The notes beneath the pieces were generated by a model, which was given only the letters and a program-made list of their open reading frames with translations, searched no databases and was not told the DNA's origin. Shown here piece after piece: positions 7,454-15,097 of a stretch of 64,000 nt of DNA; positions within the stretch are counted from its first letter, which is position 1; the number at the start of each line of letters is the position of its first letter. The DNA is taken from the NCBI RefSeq assembly GCF_004135285.1, contig NZ_CP035494.1, forward strand, positions 1,736,001 to 1,800,000. The letters run 5' to 3'. The translations under genes were made by a program, and so were the position numbers. The DNA is from Microbacterium protaetiae. GTDB lineage: Bacteria; Actinomycetota; Actinomycetes; Actinomycetales; Microbacteriaceae.

Positions 7454-8398
7454 ATGAAGGCAGCGATCATCCACGGCGCCGGTGCGGCGCCGCGCTACGG
7501 CGACTTCGCCGACCCCGAACCCGCCGACGGCGAGAGCGAGGTGCGCATGCTCGCCGCCGGCATCCATCCGGTCGTGCGCAGTCTCGCCGCGGGCGCGCAC
7601 TATGGCAGCGAGGGTGCATATCCGCTCGTGCCCGGTGTCGACGGAGTGGCGATGGATGCCGCGGGCACAGCGCGATACGTCGGCTGGATCCGTGTGCCCT
7701 GGGGCACGCTTGCCGAGCGGGCGGCGTCGCGAATGGGCCTGCCGGTACCCGACGGTGCCGACCCGATCGTGGTGGCCGGGGCGATGAACCCCGGGCTGAG
7801 CTCGTGGCTGCCCCTCGTGGCACGCACGCGCGAGGTACCGGCGCTGGGCACCGTGCTCATCGTGGGCGCGACCGGTGTCGCCGGCCGCATCGCCGTGCAG
7901 AACGCTCGTGCCCTGGGCGCCGACCGCGTGATCGGGTTGGGACGTGACCGCGCCCGCCTTGCCGAGGTCGCCGCGCTCGGTGCCACCCCGGTCGCCCTCG
8001 ACGAGGGGGCGGATGCCGTGGCCCGGTCGCTCGACGGAGTGGCGCCGACCCTCATCCTCGACTACGTGTGGGGCGCCGCCGCCGAGACGGTGTGGGACGC
8101 CCTGGCGGTGCGCGGCCTCGGCGACGACGACGCCGACATCGTCCATGTGCAGATCGGCACGTCGGGCCGGGCTCGTGCCGCACTGCCCGGTGCGCTGCTG
8201 CGCAGCCGCAACCTCGTGGTGCGCGGCGCCGGTGCGGGATCGACCCCGGTCGCCGAGATCATGGCCCAGCTGCCCGCTTTCATGGCGCGCATCGCCGCCG
8301 GCGAGGTCACGGCACCGGTGCGCGCCTTCGGCCTGTCGCAGGTGGCGGATGCCTGGGCCTACACGGGCCCGGATCGTGCCGTCGTCGTGCCCGACTGA
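7454..8398 (+). CDS. Zinc-less alcohol dehydrogenase / quinone-reductase-like protein
   Basis: 314 residues of the medium-chain dehydrogenase/reductase fold, beginning MKAAIIHGAG. The NADPH-binding Rossmann part begins at VLIVGATGVAGRIAVQNARA near residue 134. No catalytic or structural zinc cysteine cluster is visible, which fits the quinone-oxidoreductase branch. Start chosen after AGGGGAGAGTC; the ATG twelve codons upstream lies inside the operator. Divergent from the TetR gene, whose operators overlap its promoter, so it is probably the regulated detoxifying enzyme. Confidence 0.8.
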   Translation: MKAAIIHGAGAAPRYGDFADPEPADGESEVRMLAAGIHPVVRSLAAGAHYGSEGAYPLVPGVDGVAMDAAGTARYVGWIRVPWGTLAERAASRMGLPVPDGADPIVVAGAMNPGLSSWLPLVARTREVPALGTVLIVGATGVAGRIAVQNARALGADRVIGLGRDRARLAEVAALGATPVALDEGADAVARSLDGVAPTLILDYVWGAAAETVWDALAVRGLGDDDADIVHVQIGTSGRARAALPGALLRSRNLVVRGAGAGSTPVAEIMAQLPAFMARIAAGEVTAPVRAFGLSQVADAWAYTGPDRAVVVPD

Positions 8399-8478
8399 CG
8401 AGCGCCGGCGCCTGTGCCGCACCGGGTCGAGTACCCTCGGAATCGTCCGAGCGAATCTCGACCTGGGGGCGATTCCGC

Positions 8479-9411
8479 ATGACGCGCAGCACCAACGTGC
8501 CTGCATATCCGGCCGACGGCTCCGTCCAGTTTCGGCCGGCGCCCGCGCGTGTGACCCCCGCGCTGCCCCCCGACGCGCACGGCGCGGTCATCATCCCCGC
8601 ACACGACGAGTCGGCGGTGATAGCGCGCACGCTGACCGCGCTGGCTCCGCTGACGTCCCTTCCCGGCATCGAGATCATCGTCGTGTGCAACGGCTGCAGC
8701 GACGACACCGCAGACATCGCCCGCCGATTCGCGGGAGTGCAGGTGGCCGAGACAGGCATCGGGTCGAAGACGGCGGCCATGAACCTCGGCGACGAGCTGG
8801 CCACCGCGTGGCCGCGGCTGTATCTCGACGCCGACATCGAGATCGAGCCGCAGACGGTGCTGGCCGTCTTCGACGCCCTGGCCGAGCCCGGCGTTCTCGC
8901 CGCCCGTGCCCGCTACGTGTACGACGCGATCGGGGCGAGCATCCCGGTGCGCTCGTACTACCGCGCGCGCAGCCGCATCCCCGCCCCGCCGAAACGGCAG
9001 TGGGGCGCCGGCGGGTACGCGACCAACGAAGAGGGGCATCGCCGTTTCGGCCGCTTCGACGACGTCACCGCCGACGACTCGTGGTTCGACGAGCAGTTCG
9101 ACGACGAGACCAAGCGGGTCGTCGCCGCCCCGCCCATGCGCGTGCGCACGCCGCGCAACCTCGCGGGTCTGCTGGCCGTGCTCACGCGCCAGCGTCGCGG
9201 CTACCTCGAGCTCGGCATCTCGTCAGAGGCATCGTCGCGCGGCCGCGCGCTGCTCTCATCGATCCGCGGTGTGCGCAGCGCCATGGATGTCGGCTGGTAT
9301 ACGCTTCTCACCGTCGCGTCGCGTCGCCGCGCAGATGGCATTCTGCGACAGGGCGAACGTGACTGGGAACGCGACGCTTCCAGCCGCACGGGTACAGGGG
9401 ACACTCGATGA
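8479..9411 (+). CDS. Family 2 glycosyltransferase
   Basis: 310 residues. GAVIIPAHDES near residue 36 and EIIVVCNGCSDDTADIA near residue 65 are the GT-A nucleotide-binding region; LYLDADIEIE near residue 115 holds the DxD metal motif; QWGAGGYATN and DDSWFDEQF are the acceptor-side region. No membrane segment, so it probably acts at the cytosolic face. It overlaps the GMC oxidoreductase gene by four bases (ATGA), which implies a joint function. The ATG at 8479 begins just before the conserved fold. Confidence 0.85.
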   Translation: MTRSTNVPAYPADGSVQFRPAPARVTPALPPDAHGAVIIPAHDESAVIARTLTALAPLTSLPGIEIIVVCNGCSDDTADIARRFAGVQVAETGIGSKTAAMNLGDELATAWPRLYLDADIEIEPQTVLAVFDALAEPGVLAARARYVYDAIGASIPVRSYYRARSRIPAPPKRQWGAGGYATNEEGHRRFGRFDDVTADDSWFDEQFDDETKRVVAAPPMRVRTPRNLAGLLAVLTRQRRGYLELGISSEASSRGRALLSSIRGVRSAMDVGWYTLLTVASRRRADGILRQGERDWERDASSRTGTGDTR

Positions 9412-11075
9412 CTGCTCTTTCTGCAACGGATCAGACCGACAACGACTGCATCGTGGTGGGAGCGGGGCCGGTCGGTCTCGCCTTCGCGATGGAGGCGGCC
9501 GAGGCCGGCAGCAGGGTGCTGCTGGTGGATGCCGGTGACCGCGATTCGGCGAAGAACCCGGTCGCCCCCTTCCCGGGGCAGCGCACCGAGCTGGCCGACC
9601 CGGCGCGGCACGCGCCGCTCGAGCTGACCACGCGCCGCGGGCTCGGCGGAACCTCGCGGTTGTGGGGCGGGCGCTGCGTGGCCTTCGAACCCATCGACTT
9701 CGAGAAGCGCGATTATGTGCCCGGCAGCGAATGGCCGATCTCGATCGGCGATGTCACGCCGTGGTACGAGCCGGCCGCACGCCTCCTCGACTGTGGCGCC
9801 GCGGTTTTCCGGTCGGATGCCGCAGACTGGCCGGGGCTCGGCGAGTTCGAGATGTCGAACCTCGAGCGGTGGGCCCGGCAACCGCGTCTGGCGCCGGGTC
9901 TGGGCGCGCGCGTGCTCGCGCATCCGCGGGTGACGGCGTTGTTCGACGCCCGGCTGGTGGATCTGGATCTGGGCGCCGACGGGTCGATAGCGTCGCTGGT
10001 GGTCGAGCACGACGGCGTGCGGCTGCGACTGCACGCCGGCGACTACGTGCTGGCCATGGGCGGGCTGGAGATCACCCGATTCCTGCTCGACGTGCAGCAG
10101 CGGCATCCCGATTCCTTCGGCGGCACCGACGGGGCGCTCGGCCGCAACTACATGGGCCACGCGACCGGCAGCATCGCCGACATCGTGCTCGACGACCCGG
10201 CGCGGGCGGCCGACCTCGACTTCGTGCGCGACGAGCACGACACCTATATCCGCCGCCGGTTCACCCTCACCGAAGAAGCGCAGCGCCGGCACCGAGTGCT
10301 CAACACGAGCTTCTATCTCGACAATCCGCCGTTCTACGAATACGAGCACCGCAACGCGACGCTGTCGGCGGTCTTTCTCGGGCTCGCGATCCCGCCGGTG
10401 GGCCGCAGCATCCTGGCCGAAGGCATCCGGCTGCGGCATGTCGGACCCCGCCCGTACCATGTGGGAAAACACATCGCGAACATCGTGCGCCGCCCGTTCC
10501 GGGCCGCCGCCGACGTCTTCGACATCATCCGGCGTCGCTACCTCTCGCACGTGCGCAAGCCCGGATTCATCCTGCGCAACGACGGCGGACGCTACGCGAT
10601 CCACTACCACGCCGAGCAGCTGCCCAACCCCGACAGCCGGCTCACGATGCGCACCGAATCCGACGGCACGGCGGTGCTCGATGTCGACTACCGCTACCTC
10701 GAAGCCGACATCGATTCGCTGCTGCGCTGCCATGAGCTGCTCGACGCCGAACTGCGCGCGGCCGGGCTCGGGCGCATCGAGTACCTCGCCGACGACGCCG
10801 AGGGCGTGCGGGCGATGGCATGGGAGCAGGCCACCGACGGCTTCCACAGCATCGGCACGACCCGAATGAGCGAGAACCCCGCCGAGGGCGTGGTCGACCG
10901 CGACCTGCGCGTGCACGGCACGCGCAACCTGTTCCTCGCCTCCAGCAGCGTCTTTCCGACCTCGGCCGAAGCGAACCCGACGTTCTTCGCCGCAGTGCTC
11001 GCGGTGCGCCTCGCGCACCATCTGGCTGAGACCCGTGCCGCGCAGACGCAAAGGGCCGACGAGACCGCCGGGTGA
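9408..11075 (+). CDS. GMC-family FAD oxidoreductase
   Basis: 555 residues. CIVVGAGPVGLAFAMEAAEA near residue 14 is the FAD dinucleotide motif; GLGGTSRLWGGRC near residue 77 and the end segment FHSIGTTRMSENPAEGVVDR / LFLASSSVFPTSAEANPT are GMC carboxyl-domain landmarks. These enzymes oxidise alcohols or sugars. It lacks the CX5CX3C cluster of the second GMC protein of this window (59219). Coupled to the GT2 gene upstream and followed by a DPM1/GtrA transferase, it may oxidise a glycosylated or polyprenyl-linked sugar. Substrate unknown. Confidence 0.85.
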   Translation: MTALSATDQTDNDCIVVGAGPVGLAFAMEAAEAGSRVLLVDAGDRDSAKNPVAPFPGQRTELADPARHAPLELTTRRGLGGTSRLWGGRCVAFEPIDFEKRDYVPGSEWPISIGDVTPWYEPAARLLDCGAAVFRSDAADWPGLGEFEMSNLERWARQPRLAPGLGARVLAHPRVTALFDARLVDLDLGADGSIASLVVEHDGVRLRLHAGDYVLAMGGLEITRFLLDVQQRHPDSFGGTDGALGRNYMGHATGSIADIVLDDPARAADLDFVRDEHDTYIRRRFTLTEEAQRRHRVLNTSFYLDNPPFYEYEHRNATLSAVFLGLAIPPVGRSILAEGIRLRHVGPRPYHVGKHIANIVRRPFRAAADVFDIIRRRYLSHVRKPGFILRNDGGRYAIHYHAEQLPNPDSRLTMRTESDGTAVLDVDYRYLEADIDSLLRCHELLDAELRAAGLGRIEYLADDAEGVRAMAWEQATDGFHSIGTTRMSENPAEGVVDRDLRVHGTRNLFLASSSVFPTSAEANPTFFAAVLAVRLAHHLAETRAAQTQRADETAG

Positions 11076-11180
11076 GCCGAACTCTTGCTCAGCGGCTGCT
11101 ATGCGGTCGCCCATAGTCGAGATCTCGCCCAGGATGGCGTGCGACGATGGAGGTCCGTTCTTCCTTCGAAAAGCGAGTCC

Positions 11181-12338
11181 ATGCAGCTGTCCATCATCGT
11201 TCCGACATACAACGAGGCGCCCAATGTGGCCGAACTCGTTCGTCGGGTGGCCGATGCGGTACGCGGAATGGACGCCGAGGTCATTTTCGTCGACGACAGC
11301 ACGGATGCCACGCCCGACGTGATCGCCGAGGTCGCGGCATCCAGCACCCTGCCGGTGCGCCTGATCCATCGCGACGAGGCCGTCGGCGGTCTGGGTGGCG
11401 CTGTCGTGGAGGGGATGAAGGCCGCGGCCTGCGATATCTGCATCGTCATGGACGGCGACCTGCAGCATCCGCCCGAAGAGATCCCCGCCCTGTTCGGACG
11501 CTTCGGGGTTGAAGACGCTGATGTGGTCGTGGCATCCCGTTACATGGAGCGCGGGTCGGCGAAGGGCCTGGCCGACCGCACCCGGGTGTGGGTCTCGAAG
11601 CTGTCGACCCTGCTCACCCGGGCGATGTTCCCGATTCGATTGCGCGGGATCTCTGACCCGATGACCGGGTTCTTCCTCGTCGACCGCACGCGCATCGACC
11701 TCGCGGGGCTGCGTCCGCGTGGGTTCAAGATCCTGCTCGAGATTCTCGCGCGCAAGAGCCTGCGCGTGGTCGAGATCCCGTTCCAGTTCGCCGATCGGTT
11801 CGCCGGTGAATCGAAGGCCTCGGTGCGCCAGGGCATCAATTTCCTCGTACAGCTGACCGGGCTGCGGTTCGGCAAGATGTCACTGTTTGCCGCGATCGGC
11901 GCGCTGGGCGCCGTGCTGAACCTCGTGATCATGTGGGCGCTGATCCAGCTGGGCATGAACTACATTCCGGCTGCCATCATCGGTGCCGAGGTCACGATCA
12001 TCGGCAACTTCGTGCTGCAGGAGCGCTTCGTCTTTCAAGACATGACCGGTGAGGCATCCGGTGTCTGGTCACGGTTCGCGAAGTCGTTCACCTTCAACAA
12101 CGTCGAGGCCATCGTGCGCATCCCGGTGATAGCGCTGCTGGTGAACACGTGGCACATCTCGAGCGTGATCGCGGCGGGAATCACCCTCGCGGTGGCGTTC
12201 GTGGTGCGGTTCATGTTCCACTCGCTGATCGTCTACGCGCCGCGCCCGGCGGCGTCGCGCTCGGCGGCGTCGCGCTCGGTCGCTCGCGAAATCGTCGACG
12301 AGCTCGACACCCAGGCCATGTCGCCGGGGGAGCTCTAG
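11181..12338 (+). CDS. Polyprenol-phosphate sugar transferase with GtrA domain
   Basis: 385 residues. MQLSIIVPTYNEAPNVAELV begins a DPM1-like GT2 domain (residues 1-230; VDDSTDATP and MDGDLQHPPEEIP are the donor and metal motifs). From about residue 235, FGKMSLFAAIGALGAVLNLV begins a four-helix GtrA membrane domain. Together they charge a polyprenyl phosphate with mannose or glucose and may help flip it for lipoglycan or protein glycosylation. I chose 11181 over an ATG 32 codons upstream because the GT fold starts right there. The tail has a direct repeat encoding ASRSAASRS. Confidence 0.9.
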   Translation: MQLSIIVPTYNEAPNVAELVRRVADAVRGMDAEVIFVDDSTDATPDVIAEVAASSTLPVRLIHRDEAVGGLGGAVVEGMKAAACDICIVMDGDLQHPPEEIPALFGRFGVEDADVVVASRYMERGSAKGLADRTRVWVSKLSTLLTRAMFPIRLRGISDPMTGFFLVDRTRIDLAGLRPRGFKILLEILARKSLRVVEIPFQFADRFAGESKASVRQGINFLVQLTGLRFGKMSLFAAIGALGAVLNLVIMWALIQLGMNYIPAAIIGAEVTIIGNFVLQERFVFQDMTGEASGVWSRFAKSFTFNNVEAIVRIPVIALLVNTWHISSVIAAGITLAVAFVVRFMFHSLIVYAPRPAASRSAASRSVAREIVDELDTQAMSPGEL

Positions 12339-12346
12339 TCACCGGT

Positions 12347-12418
12347 CGTTGAGCGAGCGCAGCGAGTCGAAACGCGTCGCCTTCCCGCTCGTTGAGCGAG
12401 CGCAGCGAGTCGAAACGC
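12347..12418. repeat. Two tandem GTTGAGCGAGCGCAGCGAGTCGAAACG repeats
   Basis: Two identical 28-base cores (12347 and 12390) 43 bases apart lie between the convergent DPM1-GtrA gene and the PIN toxin gene. The spacer CGTCGCCTTCCCGCT is the same as in the array at 13140. Confidence 0.8.
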
Positions 12419-12436
12419 ACACGAATGTCGCGCTAC

Positions 12437-12862
12437 TCAGACGACTTCCACCCTGGCGCCGACCACGTCATAGGTGCGCACGGCGCGGCGGTCGCGGCTG
12501 ATCAGCGACGCGCCCGCCTCGTGTGCCGCGGCTGCGACGAGTGCGTCGAAGACCGATCCCCCGGTGATCCTGCTGACAGCCAGAAGCGCGAACAGTTTTT
12601 CGGCTCCGTCGGGGGAGAGCTGGTGGCTGTCGGGAAAATTCCGGGCGATCACCGCGTGGGCGCTCGACGGTGACAGCCGCAGCGGGGGCGGCAGCCGGGT
12701 GAGAACCGAGAACGTCTCGAAGATTGCGTGACCGGCCAGGCCGAGGCGTGATCCCCTGACGCGCTCGGTCACCGCTGCGTGACCTTCGTGGTCGCGCACG
12801 ATGAGGGCGATCGCGGCACTGGTGTCGAGGAGGAGCGCGTGATCAGCGCTGCTGGAGGCCAT
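12437..12862 (-). CDS. vapC: PIN-domain toxin paired with an AbrB antitoxin
   Basis: 141 residues from the ATG at 12862. HALLLDTSAAIALIVRD carries the first catalytic Asp; FETFSVLTRL has the Glu; GGSVFDALVAAAAHEAG and LISRDRRAVRTYDVVG supply the later acidic residues. The ATG lies inside the last 20 bases of the antitoxin gene, so translation should be coupled. The upstream extension of this frame to 13033 is the shadow of the antitoxin. A ribonuclease toxin is the family expectation. Confidence 0.85.
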   Translation of the reverse strand: MASSSADHALLLDTSAAIALIVRDHEGHAAVTERVRGSRLGLAGHAIFETFSVLTRLPPPLRLSPSSAHAVIARNFPDSHQLSPDGAEKLFALLAVSRITGGSVFDALVAAAAHEAGASLISRDRRAVRTYDVVGARVEVV

Positions 12863-13085
12863 GTCGCAGCTCGCGCACGTCGTCGTCGGTGATCGCTGTT
12901 CCGCTGGTTCCGATCGTCCAGAGACCGTCTTCGTCCTGTTCAAGGGGCGCGTCTGCGTCGGGTATCTCGATCTGGATCGCGTTCCCGACGACGTGGACAT
13001 CGACCGGCCCCACCGTGAGCCCGATCGCATCACGCAGCTCTTTCGGGATGACGATGCGGCCCGCTCGATCGATGGTAGTGTGCAT
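12843..13085 (-). CDS. vapB: AbrB/MazE-fold (SpoVT-type) antitoxin
   Basis: 80 residues beginning MHTTIDRAGRIVIPKELRDA, the swapped-hairpin AbrB DNA-binding fold, followed by an acidic toxin-binding tail (PDADAPLEQDEDGLW). It should neutralise the PIN toxin that starts within its 3' end and repress the operon. The ATG at 13085 lies inside one arm of a 9-bp inverted repeat; a TTG three codons upstream (13094) is less likely. Confidence 0.85.
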   Translation of the reverse strand: MHTTIDRAGRIVIPKELRDAIGLTVGPVDVHVVGNAIQIEIPDADAPLEQDEDGLWTIGTSGTAITDDDVRELRHGLQQR

Positions 13086-13113
13086 GGTATTCAAGCTACC
13101 AGATGAATACCAT
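13084..13113. promoter_or_regulatory. Inverted-repeat operator overlapping the antitoxin start
   Basis: ATGGTATTC (13084-13092) and GAATACCAT (13105-13113) form a perfect 9-bp inverted repeat with a 12-base gap. The antitoxin ATG is in the proximal arm. An AbrB-type antitoxin would be expected to bind such a site and shut off its own promoter. Confidence 0.65.
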
Positions 13114-13139
13114 CACGGTCGACGACCCGCCTTCCCGCT

Positions 13140-13296
13140 CGTTGAGCGAGCAAAGCGAGCCGAAACGCGTCGCCTTCCCGCCCGTTGAGCGAGCAGAGCG
13201 AGTCGAAACGCGCCACGTTCCCGTTCGTTGAGCGAGCGCAGCGAGTCGAAACGCGCCACGTTCCCGTTCGTTGAGCGAGCGGAGCGAGTCGAAACG
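13140..13296. repeat. Four-copy 43-bp tandem array of GTTGAGCGAGC repeats
   Basis: Cores at 13140, 13183, 13226 and 13269, exactly 43 bases apart, with small changes in the middle (GCAAAGCGAGC, GCAGAGCGAGT, GCGCAGCGAGT, GCGGAGCGAGT). The first two spacers are CGTCGCCTTCCCG-type and the last CGCCACGTTCCCG-type. It fills the gap between the divergent AbrB antitoxin and L-2-hydroxyglutarate oxidase genes. Confidence 0.85.
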
Positions 13297-13326
13297 ACCC
13301 ACCCCGAGGCTGGATAAGCTGACCCG

Positions 13327-14529
13327 GTGAGCGAGCGCGTGGGGATCATCGGGGGCGGAATCGTCGGCGTGGCTTTGGCGCGCGCCCTCGCTCAGCGTGG
13401 CGATGAGGTCACCGTGCTCGAGAAGGAACCGCGGCTGGCCGCCCATCAGACGGGGCACAATTCCGGGGTGGTCCATGCCGGCCTCTACTACGCGCCGGGG
13501 TCGCTCAAGGCGACGCTGTGCGCCGCCGGACGCGTGCGCATCAGGGAGTTCTGCCAGCAGAAGGGCCTGCCCTATCGCGAGGTCGGCAAGCTCGTCGTCG
13601 CAGTCGACGAGAACGAACTCGGTGCGCTTGCCGAGATCGAACGCCGCTCGCGCGAGAACGGCGTGCCCGATTTGGAGCGCATCGACGATGTCGCCCGCCT
13701 GCGCGAGATCGAGCCGCACGTCGCCGGTGTCGCTGCGGTGCACTCGCCGCACACCGCGGTCGTCGACTATGCGTCGATCACCGAGGCGATGGCGCAAGAC
13801 GTCCGCGCCGCCGAGGGGACGATCCTGCTGGGCAGCGAGGTGACGGCGATGCGCACCGAGGGTGAGCAGGTGCGGGTGGTCACTCCGGTCTCAGAGCACG
13901 TCTTCGACCGCGTCATCGTGTGCGCGGGGCTGCACTCCGATGTCGTGGCGCGGTTCGTCGGTGCCGATCCATCGCCCAAGATCCTGCCGTTCCGCGGCGA
14001 GTACTGGGCGCTGCGTCCCAGCCGTGTGGATCTCGTGCGCGGCATGATCTATCCGGTCCCCGACCCGCGCTTTCCCTTCCTGGGCGTGCACTTCACCCGC
14101 GGCGTCTACGACGACGTGCACGTCGGGCCCAACGCCGTGCCGGCTCTCGCCCGCGAGGGATACAGCTGGCTGCGCTGGTCGGCGAAGGACACCTGGGAGT
14201 CGCTCCGTTGGCCGGGCGCGTGGCCGCTCGCCCGGCAGCACTGGCGCATGGGCGCCGACGAGATCAGCGCCTCGCTGCTCAAGCCGCGGTACTTTCACAA
14301 AGCGCGCAGGTTCGTGCCAGAACTGCGGATGTCGGATCTCCAACGCACCTCGTCGGCCGGCGTGCGCGCCCAGGCGTGGGGCCGTGGCGGCGAGCTGCTC
14401 GACGATTTCGCGGTGGATCAGGTCGGGCGCGTCACCCTCGTGCGCAACGCGCCGTCGCCGGCGGCGACCAGCTCACTGGCGATCGCCGACTACCTGATCG
14501 AGCACTACCTGAGCCCACCCGCTCGTTGA
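13327..14529 (+). CDS. lhgO: L-2-hydroxyglutarate oxidase/dehydrogenase
   Basis: 400 residues, FAD-dependent, oxidises L-2-hydroxyglutarate to 2-oxoglutarate. VGIIGGGIVGVALARAL at the amino end is the FAD motif; QTGHNSGVVHAGLYYAPGSL near residue 42, LPFRGEYWALRP near residue 220 and FPFLGVHFTRGVYDDVHVGP near residue 250 are characteristic of the LhgO family. The GTG start lies six bases after TAAGCT (13315-13320), a plausible -10, so the mRNA is probably leaderless. It stands alone between two repeat arrays. Confidence 0.92.
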   Translation: MSERVGIIGGGIVGVALARALAQRGDEVTVLEKEPRLAAHQTGHNSGVVHAGLYYAPGSLKATLCAAGRVRIREFCQQKGLPYREVGKLVVAVDENELGALAEIERRSRENGVPDLERIDDVARLREIEPHVAGVAAVHSPHTAVVDYASITEAMAQDVRAAEGTILLGSEVTAMRTEGEQVRVVTPVSEHVFDRVIVCAGLHSDVVARFVGADPSPKILPFRGEYWALRPSRVDLVRGMIYPVPDPRFPFLGVHFTRGVYDDVHVGPNAVPALAREGYSWLRWSAKDTWESLRWPGAWPLARQHWRMGADEISASLLKPRYFHKARRFVPELRMSDLQRTSSAGVRAQAWGRGGELLDDFAVDQVGRVTLVRNAPSPAATSSLAIADYLIEHYLSPPAR

Positions 14530-14647
14530 GCGAGCCGAAGGCGAGTCGAAACGCACTGCGCAGCCCCGGTCGTTGAGCGAGCCGAAGGCGAGTCGAAACG
14601 CACTGCGCAGCCCCGGTCGTTGAGCGAGCCGAAGGCGAGTCGAAACG
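14524..14647. repeat. Three-copy 47-bp tandem array, GAGCCGAAGGCGAG variant
   Basis: Cores at 14524, 14571 and 14618, exactly 47 bases apart, each CGTTGAGCGAGCCGAAGGCGAG followed by TCGAAACG, with spacer CACTGCGCAGCCCCGGT. The middle differs from the arrays at 12.3 and 13.1 kb. It separates the convergent lhgO gene and the small coiled-coil gene. Confidence 0.85.
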
Positions 14648-14656
14648 ACGTCGTCT

Positions 14657-14956
14657 TCAGCGCGATGCGTGCAGCAGGCGCGGTGGTGGCCCCTCGAGCC
14701 GTGCCACTGCGATCTTCACATCGACGACTTCGCTGCGGACTGCGGCGATCTCTGCTTCGACGCGCTCGAACCGGGCATCCACCCTGTCGAATCGGGTGTC
14801 TACCTGCGCGGCGAACTTGTCGAACCGTGCGTCGATCTTGTCGAACCGTGCGTCGGTCTGCTTGTCCTGTCGCGACAACAACCCTGCGACGCCGCCGAGG
14901 AACGTGACGGCGGCGACAAAGATCGCCACAATCACGCTGATCACATCCGGAGTCAC
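14657..14956 (-). CDS. Small membrane-anchored coiled-coil protein
   Basis: About 99 residues from a GTG at 14956 with a GGAGG seven bases upstream; the ATG further up at 15031 lacks such a site. VISVIVAIFVAAVTFLGGVA is one transmembrane helix near the amino end. It is followed by heptad repeats of the form DARFDKID/ARFDKFA/DTRFDRVD/ARFERVE, each about 7 residues, which predict a long coiled coil. Family not recognised beyond a general resemblance to DUF1640-like or apolipoprotein-like repeat proteins. Function unknown. Confidence 0.65.
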   Translation of the reverse strand: MTPDVISVIVAIFVAAVTFLGGVAGLLSRQDKQTDARFDKIDARFDKFAAQVDTRFDRVDARFERVEAEIAAVRSEVVDVKIAVARLEGPPPRLLHASR

Positions 14957-15097
14957 GGTCACGCCTCCATTCTCGCGCCGCCCGGCGACGTTGTCATCAA
15001 CCGTACGCATGCCACGCACGCCCGCGCGCACCGGGTGTCGAAAATGTGGAGAAGAGGGCGTCGAGCCCGATTGTGGAGGAATCGCGGGGCCGGCCTG

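Noticed and set aside
7277..8506. 409-residue minus-strand frame over the oxidoreductase
   Set aside because: Antisense shadow; no recognisable domain, and it would run through the twin TetR operators.
9201..11468. 755-residue open frame on the minus strand
   Set aside because: It is the antisense shadow of the GMC oxidoreductase and GT genes; composition is His/Arg/Gly-rich with no family motif, as expected from GC-rich codon structure.
13140..14647. CRISPR-like regular repeats with 43- and 47-bp periods
   Set aside because: Spacers within an array are nearly identical rather than unique, and there are no cas genes; they are tandem intergenic repeats.
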